Source: Apis mellifera (Eukaryota > Arthropoda > Insecta > Hymenoptera > Apidae). Taken from it: a stretch of 64,000 nt of DNA. The position numbers were made by a program, and so were the translations under genes. Where the stretch lies: assembly GCF_003254395.2 (NCBI RefSeq), contig NC_037651.1, positions 868,001 to 932,000 of the forward strand, given 5' to 3'. Positions 36,186 through 49,190 of the stretch are shown here, one piece after another (the first letter of the stretch is position 1; each line of letters opens with the position of its first letter). The notes below the pieces were generated by a model. That model did not search any database and had not been told where the DNA came from. It saw only the letters and a program-made list of their open reading frames with translations.

Positions 36186-38012
36186 AGTTTTTTTCGAGAA
36201 TTTTATTTTTCGAAGATTTCTTGAAATATTTTATAATTGCTTTTTTTTTACAATTTCTTATTTCTTAAAATTTAAATCTAGAAAAATGATTGTAAATTTA
36301 ATTGTTTGTTAATCAGTTTTATCTATTCGGTATATGATCAATCGAATACGATCAATTCAAGACACAAAAAATTTTTTTATAATTACAAATTTTATCATAA
36401 AAGCATTAGATATTCATATTAGATACATTATGCTCTTATATAAAATTAAATTTATTACATTTGATATTGTTTTATTTTTTGATAGAAAAATTTTATATTA
36501 AGATTGTACTTTTAATTTAAATATTTTAAATTAGATACGAATAAATATTTAATCTAAATTTTTATTTTAATTTTTGTTAAATATTATCAATATTATTCCC
36601 ATAATATAATCTGATTTTTTATTTCTCAAGAATTGAAAAATCTTGAAAAATCAAGAACAGTTTTCAAATCAAGAATGATTTGAAAACTCATCATTCTTAA
36701 TTCATTTCAAATAATAAAATAATTTTCATTAGCATTTGATTAGTATTTTTTTGAAATTAGTATTTTTAGTTTTTTTTAAACTGCTAAATTTTTTTCTCTT
36801 CTGAAATTGTTTAAATATATTTTTTTAATAATTAATAATTAATAATGTTTAATTAATAAATTGCATATCTTTTACAAAAATATTTTAATTGTTAACAACA
36901 TTTTTGTTCATTTAATTTGATTTTTCTTTATTAAATTTATTTAATTTTGATTTATATAATTTCTATCAAATATAAAACAATAATAAAAATAAAATATAAA
37001 AAAAATTATTTATTGATTAATAAATTATCAAAAAATTTAGATATAACTTTAAAAATAGAAAAGAAAAAAATATTTGTATTATATTTGAATATCTCTATAA
37101 GTAAAGAATTAAAAGAATTAAAAGAAAAATGAAAATATTCTATCAATTTTTTGTAAAAAATTTGTTTGATTCATGATCAATTCAATAGACAGAAAAACAA
37201 TGTGTATATATTGTATATAAACCAAATATGTGACACAAAGTGATTAAAAAAGAATAAAATTTTTTAAAGTTTTATTGAAATTTCGAATACTTTTTCGATA
37301 TTTTAAAAAAATAATGCAATATAGCAATTTATTTTCGCTTTAAAGAATGTTTTGTAATTAAATAAAATTCATTTATTCAATTATAATTTATTCAATTTCT
37401 TTCATCATGGTAAATTTAAAAATTATTTTAAAGTTCCTTAAGAGAAAACTTGTGCTCTGTATTAAAGAAGCTGTATTTTTCAATATTAATGTTATCTTAG
37501 ATGAAAAAAAAAATCTTGATTAAAAAATCTAATTGATTTATGTAATTAATATCTATTACTATATTCTGTAATATAAACTTAGCACTCTTCGTTGATTATA
37601 GATTCATGTTAACTTTAGTTTTGAAGTAAACTATCGAATAATTGAAAATTCTATTTCCTTTATTTTTTATTAAAATAATTATCTATTTCTTCTTTTATTT
37701 CTTATCGAATTAATTTTAAAAAAATTATTTCATATTTTAAATATTTCTAATTTCACATTAAAACCATTAAAATGACATATTGAGAATTTAATTTAAGTTT
37801 ATAATATAAATAAAAAAAAACATGCAAGAATTCATTCAAAAATATCTTTTCTAAAATATTTTTAATATTAGATTAAAAACAGCATTGATATAAATAATAA
37901 GTAATAACAACAAATAGAATAAATTTCTTTGAAATAAATATAATTTTAAAAAAACTTTAAAATCTTATTTGAGAAATAAATTATTAATAATATATATTGT
38001 ATATATTTACAA

Positions 38013-38060
<48 letters not shown>

Positions 38061-38500
38061 TTATAAATAATAATAAATAAAATAATAATATAATTCAAAA
38101 GAAATAATACTGCATAGTAAAATTTTTAAAATAAAAGATAATAAATAACAAAATTCATATATAAAATACATATTTCATCTCTTATATTATATTATATGTA
38201 TTATATATTTTGTAAGAAATATGAAAATCAAAAAATATAAAAGAAAATAAAATCTAGATATAAGAAAAATTGGATGAGAACTAATAAATAAATAAATCAA
38301 CGTTAATCAAACGGAACGATAAAAATTATTTTGTCACAAATTATTTTTTCAATGAATTAATATTTTTCAAATAACAAATATTAAAATATTTTATTTTTTT
38401 ATCTTCCAAATATAAATGAAAACTAAAATGAATTTATAAATATAATAATAAATAAATAAAATATATATATATAATTTAACAATTAATTATAACAAAATTA
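36186..38500. other. AT-rich stretch with (TA)n
   Basis: AT-rich over more than 2 kb. It contains the (TA)n run at 38016-38057. A Lys/Ile-rich plus-strand frame at 36947-37132 is background. Confidence 0.6.
38016..38057. repeat. (TA)n microsatellite
   Basis: About 21 TA units, flanked by AAATG on the left and CATTTATAAATAATAA on the right. Confidence 0.95.
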
Positions 38501-39280
38501 TTCTCTCATTTCCAATTACAAGTCACGAAATTTTATCGCCTTTCTTATATTCATCCTATACAAGTTCAATTTTCCATATTTTTTCTAGAATTGTTAATTA
38601 TATTTTGATAAATACTTTAAGCATCGCAATTATAACTCACACCTAATCGAGTTTCTCTCATTTCAGGAATAAATCATCCATGAAATCAGCGCATATCTGA
38701 TTAAACGCATACCGTTTATCAAATATTTCTTTCTTTTCCTTTTTTTTTCTTTTTATTTTTTTTTTTTTTTTTTTTTTAGAAAGGAGAGATAAGACGGAAA
38801 AAAGAAGAGAGAATTTCAATCTGAAATTGCCACAACACCGGAAAACACGATCTTTTTCCCGGTAAATGAACATCGAGAGATACCGATTCCCTATCTGCAA
38901 TCGTTATTCATTTCCTCGTGAAACGAGTTTCGTGCTCACGGTTTCCCGCCATTAACGTTTTTATTTTTATAATAAACACACGAAAATCGCAATTTCGTTT
39001 ACAATTTTCTCCAGTCTTTTTTCCACTCTCTCTTTCTCTCAATCACCAATTCGCTTTTGCTTTCGTTCTACGTCTTTTTGATTTTCAGCGTTTTATTCTT
39101 CATTTCTTCGTCGATAAATAGGAAATGTACACAGTCAAGATTCTTTGATACGTTCATCGCATTCCGAGGCTTTAATGTAGTAGAAAAATGTTTTCAGAAG
39201 TTGTTCCATGGATAGGACACGCTTCGTATCTCACGGAAAAATATGTGATATCGGTATGATAGTAAAAATTCGGATGTAAT
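38501..39280. other. GC-richer island with a poly-T tract
   Basis: Mixed composition at 38520-38720 and 38790-39240, separated by a T-rich tract with a pure T run near 38757-38778. A plus-strand frame at 38918-39121 (67 codons) and a minus-strand frame at 38658-38900 exist. The latter is largely Lys from the poly-T tract. Neither has convincing splice context. Confidence 0.3.
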
Positions 39281-40241
39281 AAATAAATCTTCAATTCTTT
39301 AAACACTTTCTTATTTGCTTGTTTATATATCAACGATTGAGAATTATAATGATGAGAATAGCATACAAAATATTTTCCTACTTACATTTATTATATGAAT
39401 TGAGAAAGAGTAGATTTCTTTATATATTTTTTTTATATTCTTTTATTATATCCTTTCTTATTGAATAAAATAATAATTTATTAATCTTATTGTCGAATTT
39501 AATAAATAGTAATGGAATTAAATTCATTTGTACTTAATAAATTTAAATCGAATTCAATACAAAAGATTTATTTCGTAAAAATTAAATTTTAATAATAAAA
39601 AATAATGATTCATTCTTGTACATGGTACTTATATAAAATCTATTTACAAAATTGAAAGTGAAATACGTTATTTATTCACAAAAATTTGAAAATTATTTTT
39701 TACAACATTTTTTCTTGATTTTTGAAAATAAGAAAAAAAAATTCTTATCATAAATTAAAGAAAAGAAGGAAATATTTGTCTTTTATTCTACGACGCATAT
39801 TTTAAGTTTCTAAAAACATTTGTCTTAAAAACTAAAGTTCTAGTGTTAAGAATTAACATAACTCTAGAGATCTCTGATAGTTAAATAAACAAAAAGTGTA
39901 AATTTCTAATGTTTTAAAAATAATTTGTTGACAGATATTTCTTATAAAAGATGAGATTTTCATATCATGTTTTAGATACATCTTACAATTAGATATCGAA
40001 TGAAACAAAAAAAAACAAATAAAATAAGTAAAATGTACATGTTCTATTCGCATTTGGTGATAAAATATCAAATTATTATGTTATTTAAAAAAAATACTAA
40101 ATTAATATAAAAATTAAATTATTTCATTGATCTTTAATAGATTAAAATAATATATATTATAAATAATTATAACATAATTTTATTTTATATTGAAAAATGA
40201 ATTTACACTATTATATTCTATTCTATTCTATGTAAAATTCT

Positions 40242-40281
<40 letters not shown>

Positions 40282-40860
40282 AGTATGTAGAATATACAAT
40301 ACATATAGAATTTTTGGATACAGTTTAATATTTCAAAAGATTTAATTTAATATGGAATATCAAAAATAAAATAAAATAAAAATCAATTTTATTTTTAAAC
40401 TACAATTTCGATGTTTCAATAGATGATCTTTACTTCTATCATAATTTTCATTATTAATGCCATTGAAATTTATAGAATCAAACATAAAACTTAGATGAAA
40501 ATATTTTTTAAAAAATATTTTAAAATATAATTTTTTTCTATCTTTTTTAATTGGAAAATTTTCAAATAATTTTTTTGAATTATTTTATACGTAACAAAAA
40601 TTATTTTATATGAAATCACATCAATTTCATATTTGTTTATTAATTTAATTCATGATAAATTTTAATGTAATTTCTTGCCATTTCTCAATTTTATTACTAT
40701 CTTTGTAAAATAATTTTTATGAATTAAATATTTTTAATTAAATATAAATGATATTTTCTAGTACAGCTCTTGTAGCTTTGAAGCTAGAAAAACAATTTTT
40801 TGAAAGAAGAAGATCTCTTAGATAATTATATGCACAAAACATTTGAAAAGAATTTTTTAA
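39281..40860. other. AT-rich stretch with (TA)n
   Basis: It contains four ATTCT-type pentamers (40214-40232) and the (TA)n run at 40247-40278. A minus-strand frame at 39853-40071 (72 codons) has scattered Cys, His and Phe and no splice context, so it is not called. Confidence 0.55.
40247..40278. repeat. (TA)n microsatellite
   Basis: About 16 TA units directly after TATTC pentamers. Confidence 0.9.
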
Positions 40861-41260
40861 TTTTTTTCAGAGTAAAAGTACACTTTGAGTTCTTACAAAT
40901 GAAGCGTGATACTAATTTCAATATAATCTTTCAACCGGAGACAAATTTCATAAGCTAACATGTTATAATCTCTGAGATTATTTTGATCCTGAATAACTTA
41001 TGGCAAGAATAGCCAACTTGCTTCTAGTAAAATATGTATCGCAGCTTTTAACATGAAACGAGTCGCTTGAAATTGTCATTGTTATCTCTGAAGGAAGCTA
41101 AATGAGATAAAAGTTGCACGATTTCGAAAGGAACATGAGTCAGATTACAGAAATTCCTCTGGACAGAAACATTTTAAAGATTTAAAGCCAACATTATTTT
41201 ATTTCACCCGCAGTTGAAAGCTTAATTGCGGTTAATTATCAACCATTGTTATTTTAAATA
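40861..41260. other. Mixed-composition island, probably non-coding conserved DNA
   Basis: About 400 bp of balanced sequence. All six frames are interrupted by stops at short intervals. A GCAGTTGAAAGCTT block near 41213 recalls part of the inverted repeat at 71-298, but the match does not extend. A regulatory or structural role is possible. Confidence 0.3.
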
Positions 41261-42095
41261 TAGCATATTGTATAAGTCTTAATATATTTCTAATTAATAT
41301 CTCATTTTTTTATGTTTTTATTTTTCAAATAATTAAAATTCTTGCTAAATATATATATAAATTATTACAATAAATAAAAACTGAAAAATTTAATATTTTA
41401 CTTAATAAATAATTTTTTTTTAATTTTTCAAATTTATTTGTTGCAATAAAAATGTATTGAAATATTTATTTTTATTTATTTAGAATATTTTATTAAAAAA
41501 ATAATATTCTTTTATTTTTTAATTATTTTAATTAATCATTAAATTAAATTATTCAAATATTTATATATAAATATTCTGAAACTTATTTTATATATATTCT
41601 CAAATAATTAATAATTAATTTATTTAAATCTTCATTTATAAATATCACTCATGTGTTGCAATAATACACAACAATAATTAAAAAATTATTGTTTTTTTAA
41701 TTATTTATATAGAATTTGTTATTAATTATAGAACTTAGTTATATATAATCAAATATTAAATTTATTATAAAATTTATTATTATAAAATTTTAATGTGATC
41801 TTTATTATTAAATTCATAATTCATTATTTACATCATTTATTGAATATATGAAAATGTTTACATTTTCTTAGATTAAATTTATTTGAATTATATATTTATA
41901 AAATAATTAATTTAAAAAACAATAATAATAACAAAATAATAAATTCAATAACATTACCAGTATCCCAATATTAAAATACAAATAATTTCTTTTTTTCTCA
42001 AAAATTCTCTTTTGACAATTTAAAACAATAAATTAACCATTTAAGATATAGATCAAGATATAAATAATATATAGATTTAAAATACATAGAGATGC
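41261..42095. other. AT-rich stretch, nothing recognised
   Basis: AT-rich. Nothing to report. Confidence 0.6.
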
Positions 42096-42720
42096 AACTA
42101 TTGCATATTTTCACGTCATCTAGAGTAAATTTTTAACTCATGTTTCAGAAGAACATAGTCGTTAAATAATTATCACACGGAAACACTTCTGGAAAATTGC
42201 GGGATTGCCTTTCATATCTTCCATAGGTTTTGTCAACGTTATTTCTCCTATGTCCGCGAAATGGTGGCTAAACGGGCGTCGAGATAAATCGTAGGATTGC
42301 AAAGAACAGAAAAGCACCAGAACAACGAGCTCAAAGGAATCGAGTTTTCTGGATGTGAATACACCGTTTCATCGGGGTCCTCTTCGGGAATATGTCGACA
42401 CGATGGACTGTTTCAGCTATTTCTTTGAAATATGGTAGAAGCATAGTTTCTCTTTTTCTTTCTTTTTCTTTCTCTCGACGCACCGGACTAGCTAATTTTC
42501 AGACCGGTACAATTAATTCTTTTGCCGTGGCACAGGAAGATAATGCATCAGATTTTATCGTGTACCAATATTCGTGGAATTGAAAGATACTTTGAAATGA
42601 CAGGATTTTTTTTTTTTAAAAAAAATGGTCCATTACTTTAATCGTCGCTTGTTGAACAATTCCGAGAAAATGGAAATGGATTCTATTTGTAGATATTTCA
42701 TAGTATAAAAGGAAGGATCA
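42096..42720. other. GC-richer island with a 62-codon plus frame
   Basis: Balanced DNA with CpG at 42230-42600. The plus-strand frame at 42392-42583 contains a pyrimidine-encoded Ser/Phe/Leu stretch, then LANFQTGTINSFAVAQEDNA. Its start has no strong context and no donor follows. A CTTTTT/CTTTCT-type tract lies at 42447-42475. Function unknown. Confidence 0.3.
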
Positions 42721-44735
42721 AATTGGAAATTTGATTTTGGATAAAACTTCTTAAATAGTTTAAAATTATGCAGTTTATAATATTTAGATTATTGTATGAA
42801 CTTTTGATTGATAATATTTATAATTGATAATATTTAAATTTAAAAAATGATATTTTATGTTATATTATTTATATGTTAATAATAATTAAGTATTAATATA
42901 GAAGATACGATCCAATTAAATTTTATGGAAATTCGTTTTAAAAAAGAATAAAAAAGTGAATAAAAATTTTGTAAATAATATAAAAATTCACAATTTGAAA
43001 TCTTGATGGATTTAGAATATAATTTATAAATATATTTATAATTGTAATTGCATAGTAATTATTTATTTGAACTGAAACAAAAATATTAAAATTAATAAGT
43101 AAGAATAAAATAGAATTAATTGTACTTTTCATAACAAACTATATTATACTATACTAATATAACAAATATTATTAATAATATATAACATATTAACTTTATG
43201 TTATTTTAAATTATTTAATATCAGTTATTTTTAAATCAATACTATATTAAAACTAAAAAAATTTAAAAATATACAAAAATATTAAAACAAAAAAATTATT
43301 TTTTTCTATATATTTTTTTTAAACATCAATTTATAAATATAAATTTATAAATTTCAAAATAATTTATATTATATTATAATATAATATTTATAATATATTA
43401 TTATAATTATTATAATAATAATTATTATTATTATTATAATTAATAAATATATTATTATAATTCTCAACTTCCCAATTATTTCCAATATTTTTAATTTAAA
43501 ATGTATGAACAAGATTGTAACGATATTTTATATATAACATATTGGAATATAGATTTCATAGTTATGATAGATTAGATAAGAAATTTAATTATATAATTCC
43601 ACAATTGATTTACAATTGGTTTTTAATTATATCGTGATTATGCGATAATTATATATTCTTAAATTTTGTAAATTATCTAATGAATAGTTTATTTCATTAA
43701 TTGTAATATTAAAATAAATAATACTTCTCCAATTTATAATAAATCTTTTATAAATAAATTTAATTATCAACATCAAATTCACTGTGAAAATCAATTATAT
43801 GAAATAAAAAAATGAAATATTTTATATTTTTTTAAAGATCTAGAGATCAAAATAAAAAAGTTGATAACGATAGTTTAATTAACAATTATCAAAATTTAAT
43901 AATTAATAATTAAAAATAATTTATAGCAATTACATTTTAAATAATTAAAATTTTATTAAATGAAATTGAATAATTGAAATTTGTATTAAATAAAGTAAGA
44001 TAGAAAGAGAAATTACTTTATTACAATTCTGTTTTATTTCATGTAAATTTGAATTGTTTGTAATTTTTTAAGCCTCAATTGACATTTCTATATACCAATT
44101 TTTGTTTTTGTTTTCACTTCTAGAATAGATTCTCCAAAGATATTCCATAAATATATTATTAAAATATATTTTGTATAACATAATATATAAAATATTTGAA
44201 AAAAATTCAAAATTAAATACTTTATTTTTTTTTTCTTAAAATCGAAAAGAATTTCAAGAATGATAAGAGGATATTATATGATAAAATGTATATTAATAAT
44301 AATTTAATCACTATAATATATTTATAATATACTATGATTTATAAATTTTTAAATTTATATTTTATAATATCTATATTATTCCTTTATTATTTTTGAAATT
44401 TATAAATTATATGTTATGTTAAATTATTTCATCTATCATTTTTTTTAAATTATTATTTTTTTTATTAAAACTTAAGCTGATAATAAGAATATAGCATTAA
44501 CTTAATTCATATTTCTAATTTTTTAATTTCCTTTCATCTTTTTTATAATATCTTTTATATACATATCTTATTTTTCTTATTCAATTTTTCGAAGAATTAA
44601 ATAACAATTATTATTATATTCGTTAATGAAAATTATCATATCATAAAGCATAAAGATTATCATAAAGTATAACAATTATATCTTAATATAAAATTATAGA
44701 ATTTTCGATAATTATAAAATCGAATAAAATATCGA
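42721..44735. other. AT-rich stretch, nothing recognised
   Basis: AT-rich, with palindromic TA/TTA-rich DNA at 43370-43460. Nothing is called. Confidence 0.6.
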
Positions 44736-45020
44736 ATAAAATCTTCCATCTGTTCAAGACCTACAAACTGCTCGATTTTGCGATTTAATCACCGGCTCAC
44801 CACTTATCATTAAATCGATTAAGACGGGAAAAGAGGAAAACTTTCTTGCTCGATCTGTTCATTCCACATTATACAATAATAAAATATTATTTCCATATCA
44901 TTAAAACTTGACAATGATATTAAAGCGTTAGCCAGGTTATTCTGTCCAAGACCCATTTATGCAAATGATTATCGAGTTGAATATAATGGATCGATGAGAA
45001 AATTACAGAAAAATGTGAAT
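44736..45020. promoter_or_regulatory. Possible conserved regulatory element
   Basis: Balanced composition with frequent stops in all frames. It contains ATGCAAAT (44959-44966), the POU octamer, and several ATTA cores. A regulatory role is inferred only from motif and composition. Confidence 0.28.
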
Positions 45021-47155
45021 TACGAATTTTTTACTTAAATATTACGTAAAATAATTTTTGATATAAAATTTCATTATTTTTCATTATTTCACTAAAAGCA
45101 AAAATTCTAATAATAAAATTTATTAAATTATTTTTTTAAAATTATAAATTTCTACATATAATTAATAATTTATTTTTAGTTTTTTTGATTATTGATTTTA
45201 ACTTGTATATTTTTTTTTATATTTATTTTAAGTTTTTAATATGTAATTTTAATATTTTTGAAACATTAATATTTTGGAAAGTGATTCAAATTACTTTTAT
45301 TTGCAATTATTTATGAAAAAAATTTTTAAATAAAAAATTATTTTTTTAGCACTTAGTTATTTATTTTAGCGCAGTATGGTGTACGAAATGAGACTGACTT
45401 ATGACATATAATAGCGCATAGTGGAAAAATATTAAAAATTTATCATGATCATATATATTGAATGTTTTATATTTTATTGTATATATATAATAAATTTTTC
45501 AATTTTAATATATTTTTTATTAAAAATACATTTTTATGTAAATAATTATGAGAAAAAGAAAAATAAAAATAAAAAAAATTGCAATTTATATAGTTAAAAA
45601 GAAGAAATTCAATTTTCTCAATAAATGTTAGGAAATGCTGCACTATTTAATATATTAGATTGAATTTATGATATAGTATTATATTTTTCTATTGTTAAAC
45701 TATATCAATTGCAGAACATTTAATTTTCGTTATTATGTTATAAAACTGCTTTAAATAAAAATTTTTACAATTTTCTTTTTAACAATTAATTTTAATTTAT
45801 CCTAAAAATTTAACTATTATCCTAAAAGTTTTCATTTCTTTTTACTATACATTTTCTTTATAAAATATATCTTTATAAAAGTTTCATGATTTTTGCAAAT
45901 TAGGGAGTGATTGAAGTTGAATATATTATAATAATACTTTTAATTAATTTTATTTTACATTTAAAATCAAATCCTTATAGAATATAGAATTATTTTATTT
46001 TTTTAAAGTGTTTTATTTATTGCATTACGCAAAATATTTGAAATGGTTTCTAAATCATTTGTTAACCTTTTTATGAAATTATTTAATTATTCCAATTATT
46101 AATTTTAAAATATTATTAATTTTAAAATTATAGTCTATAAACTTTGAATAATAAATTATACTTTATTTATTATACTTAGAATTTAAAAAATGTAAAAAAA
46201 AACTAAATATAAATAAAAATAAATCAGTATATTTTTTAAGTCTTTACTTCTGAAACCTAATATATAATAATAAAAAGAAATTTGAGACATCTCAATATAT
46301 CATTTCAAAATATAATGAATTTTTTCAAAATTTGTTTATGATATAAACATTTAAAACAAATAAGAAACAAAAAAGAACAAAATATGCTATTATAGATTTT
46401 TATATAATAATTATAATTCTATATTCATGATTTATATATTATAAGTTATTGTAAGTTATTATAAATATATTATTATATATTACATATGGATTATTATTTT
46501 TATTATTATAAAAAGTATTATTTGATTATGTTTATTATTTTATTATGTATTATTATTTTTGATTATGTTTTAATATATTATGTTATTTAGATTATTTTTC
46601 TAAGTTGTGTTATAAAGATTTTATTTGGCTGTTCTTCTTCATTAAAAAATTATAGATAAAAATTTTTTCGAAATAATTTAGATTAAATTAAATCAGCTTA
46701 GTTTTAATCAAATTTACATTATAAAAAATTAGTAATCATAATTTTCAAATTAAAAAAATTTGTTCAAATTCAATACAAATTAAATCAGTCAATAGTTAAG
46801 TGAATTTAAAGTAAACTTAAAATTAACGTAAATTAATTGATGAATTAAACAAAAATTTATTTAGTTTCTTTATTTATTTAATTTCATGATTTATACAGAA
46901 TTTCATTTAACTTAAATTAGATTATTAATAATTTTTTAATAAATAACCAAATTTAATCTAATCTAAGCAACGATTATTCTAACGATTATCTAATCTAAAA
47001 CGCCATTCAATATGATAATTTTGACAATATATTAAAATCATTAATTAAATTAAAAAAAATCATCGAGATCACAGAAAATAATTCACGTTCTTGTAAATAT
47101 TTATCAAATATTTATAGCTAACAAATCTAAACTATTAATTATCATTACATATCCT
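45021..47155. other. AT-rich stretch, nothing recognised
   Basis: AT-rich over 2 kb. A short mixed patch at 45365-45425 has no frame. Several TTAATCTAATCTAA-type words lie near 46960-47000 and resemble those at 7528-7582. Confidence 0.55.
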
Positions 47156-47645
47156 CAACAATTGTTTCAATTTGTCAGAACACGTAGACATTCGAGTTAT
47201 CGATGCACGTTTGTCGAGCGGAAAAACCGTAAACCGCAACGCAATTTAACTTAGTTAATCCGAAACAATAGACCATACACATAGCGAAAAAAAGAAATTA
47301 ACTCATTACTATTAGACCAAAAATAAATAGAAACACACCCATTTTTTTCATAATCTCAATTGGATCAGAATTTTTTATATCGAATTTTTTATATTTTTTT
47401 CAAAGAATTGTGAAACTTTGCTTCCTCATCTTCCTTTCTTCTTTTCTTTCCAAATACAATGAACTTTAGCAAGCCACATTGTCCTTGCGAATATTCGATC
47501 GGTTTCAGAAATTTGTCAAGGGAACCGATTAACTTTCCTTTCGATTTTTTCTTTTTTTTTTTTTTGTTTTGATGGCGTTCAACTTAAGCAGTTGGTCAAT
47601 TCATGTGTTTCAAAATAAAGAAATTATAAAGACGAACTTTTTGGT
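47156..47645. other. Mixed-composition island, possible conserved element
   Basis: Two balanced patches, 47170-47290 and 47455-47600, flank a T-rich stretch. CpG words such as CACGTTTGTCGAGCG occur. No frame of note. Function unknown. Confidence 0.3.
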
Positions 47646-48183
47646 TTCATACTTTTTGGTATTTCTAATAATAATGTTTTTTTTTTTATTTTCGTTATTT
47701 CTATCATAATATCATCGTTATATCATTACTGTTAGAATAAAATAAATATTACGATTTTGAATATTGTGCAAATCATTAAATGTTTTATAAATCACTATAA
47801 GCCTTTTTTAATTCGGGATTTGTATATATGATTTATATAATATATATTCTATAATTTTTTTATATATAATTGGCAAATGGCAAATATGATTATATTTATA
47901 TAATACTTTTAGAGAGTCAATTCTAGAAATAAAAACAAACATAGAAATTTATGTATAAAAATGTCAAATGAAATTAGATAAATCGAGATGGCAATAAAAT
48001 GCAACAAAAAATATGGAGAAATGAAGATAGAACATTCTTTTTCTAATAAGATTCTAATAAGATTCATCAATTTGATATTTATATATATATATTAAATATT
48101 TTATATTATTATTGATTGTTATATTTTATAGTATAATTATATATATATTATTTATATTATATATTTATATATTATATTGATAT

Positions 48184-48270
<87 letters not shown>

Positions 48271-48300
48271 CTATAAATAAAAATTCAAGATGAAGTAATG
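47646..48300. other. AT-rich stretch ending in a long (TA)n run
   Basis: AT-rich, with the (TA)n run at 48192-48267. No gene seen. Confidence 0.6.
48192..48267. repeat. Long (TA)n microsatellite
   Basis: About 38 TA units, the longest TA run in the window. It is preceded by imperfect TATTATATATAA units. Confidence 0.95.
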
Positions 48301-48649
48301 ATGAAAAAATAATTTTCACGATTCGACCAAACGACTTTATCGTTCATCTTTCATAGTTTTAATTAATTTTATCGAATAAACTAGCAAATAAATTATTCGA
48401 AAAATTTTAAAATCGAGCTTGTAATATAACGAAAAGAATTAATTTCAATTTTATTCCAATATGATTGATCGTTACTGATTACATATTTGAATATTATATC
48501 ATAAAATCCAGAAATTTGCTACAATTATTTCTAAATAAAATTATTTTATAAAAAATTTGATTTAAAAAATTTTCGTTATTCATTTAAATTTAAAAAGAAA
48601 GAAAATTTGTCTCTTCTAAAAAAAATAATTATAGTTTTAAAGAAATTAT

Positions 48650-49190
48650 ATCAAATTCAGGAATCGTGAATCGTGCATAATCTTGTTGAAATTTTAATTA
48701 TTCTCAATGGAAAATATTTCTGGAAAGAGATGAATCGCGATTTATATTTGATTTGTACGTTGAGGCCTTGTAAAAAACTTTCGAATCGAATTTTAAATTC
48801 GCAAGCTTAATAAGCTTCTTCGAGATCCGAGGAACCATGAAACAACCATGAGATTTATAAGGCGAATTTGTACGTTGGTGAACAACGGGTCTAACGATTC
48901 GCAAAGAACGTAAAATAGAACGTGGAAGCTAATTCGTTCTCTCGCGAATTTCGCGGTTTCTTGTTGTTCCTTCCAGCGACCGGAAACGGATGGATGGGAT
49001 ACGAGATGGTGCGATTTTCTTAACAATTAAGAAAATTAATGATTCGAGGGGAATAATCGAGCATCTTTCAGCATAGAGGGAAATATTATGGTTATGATTA
49101 GCAGCATTGAACAAATCCAAGATGAATCCATTTTTGTATGTAAATTGATTGGTAAAGATAAATCTATGATATAGATACATGAAGAAATAA
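48650..49190. other. GC-richer island, three overlapping minus frames
   Basis: On the minus strand three frames overlap: 48929-49180 (83 codons, basic C-terminal part ending in NREIRERTN), 48793-49026 (77 codons, contains VSGRWKEQQETAKFARERIS) and 48704-48904 (66 codons). Frames this long in all three phases point to sparse stops rather than to one gene, and no splice pair connects them. A minus-strand exon remains possible. The sequence from 48301 to 48650 is AT-rich and empty. Confidence 0.25.

Noticed and set aside
38658..38900. Minus-strand frame with a long Lys run
   Set aside because: The Lys run is the poly-T tract, and the flanks have no coding support.
41205..41250. Possible third copy of the inverted repeat (GCAGTTGAAAGCTT near 41213)
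   Set aside because: The similarity does not extend beyond about 15 bp and the order of blocks is lost.
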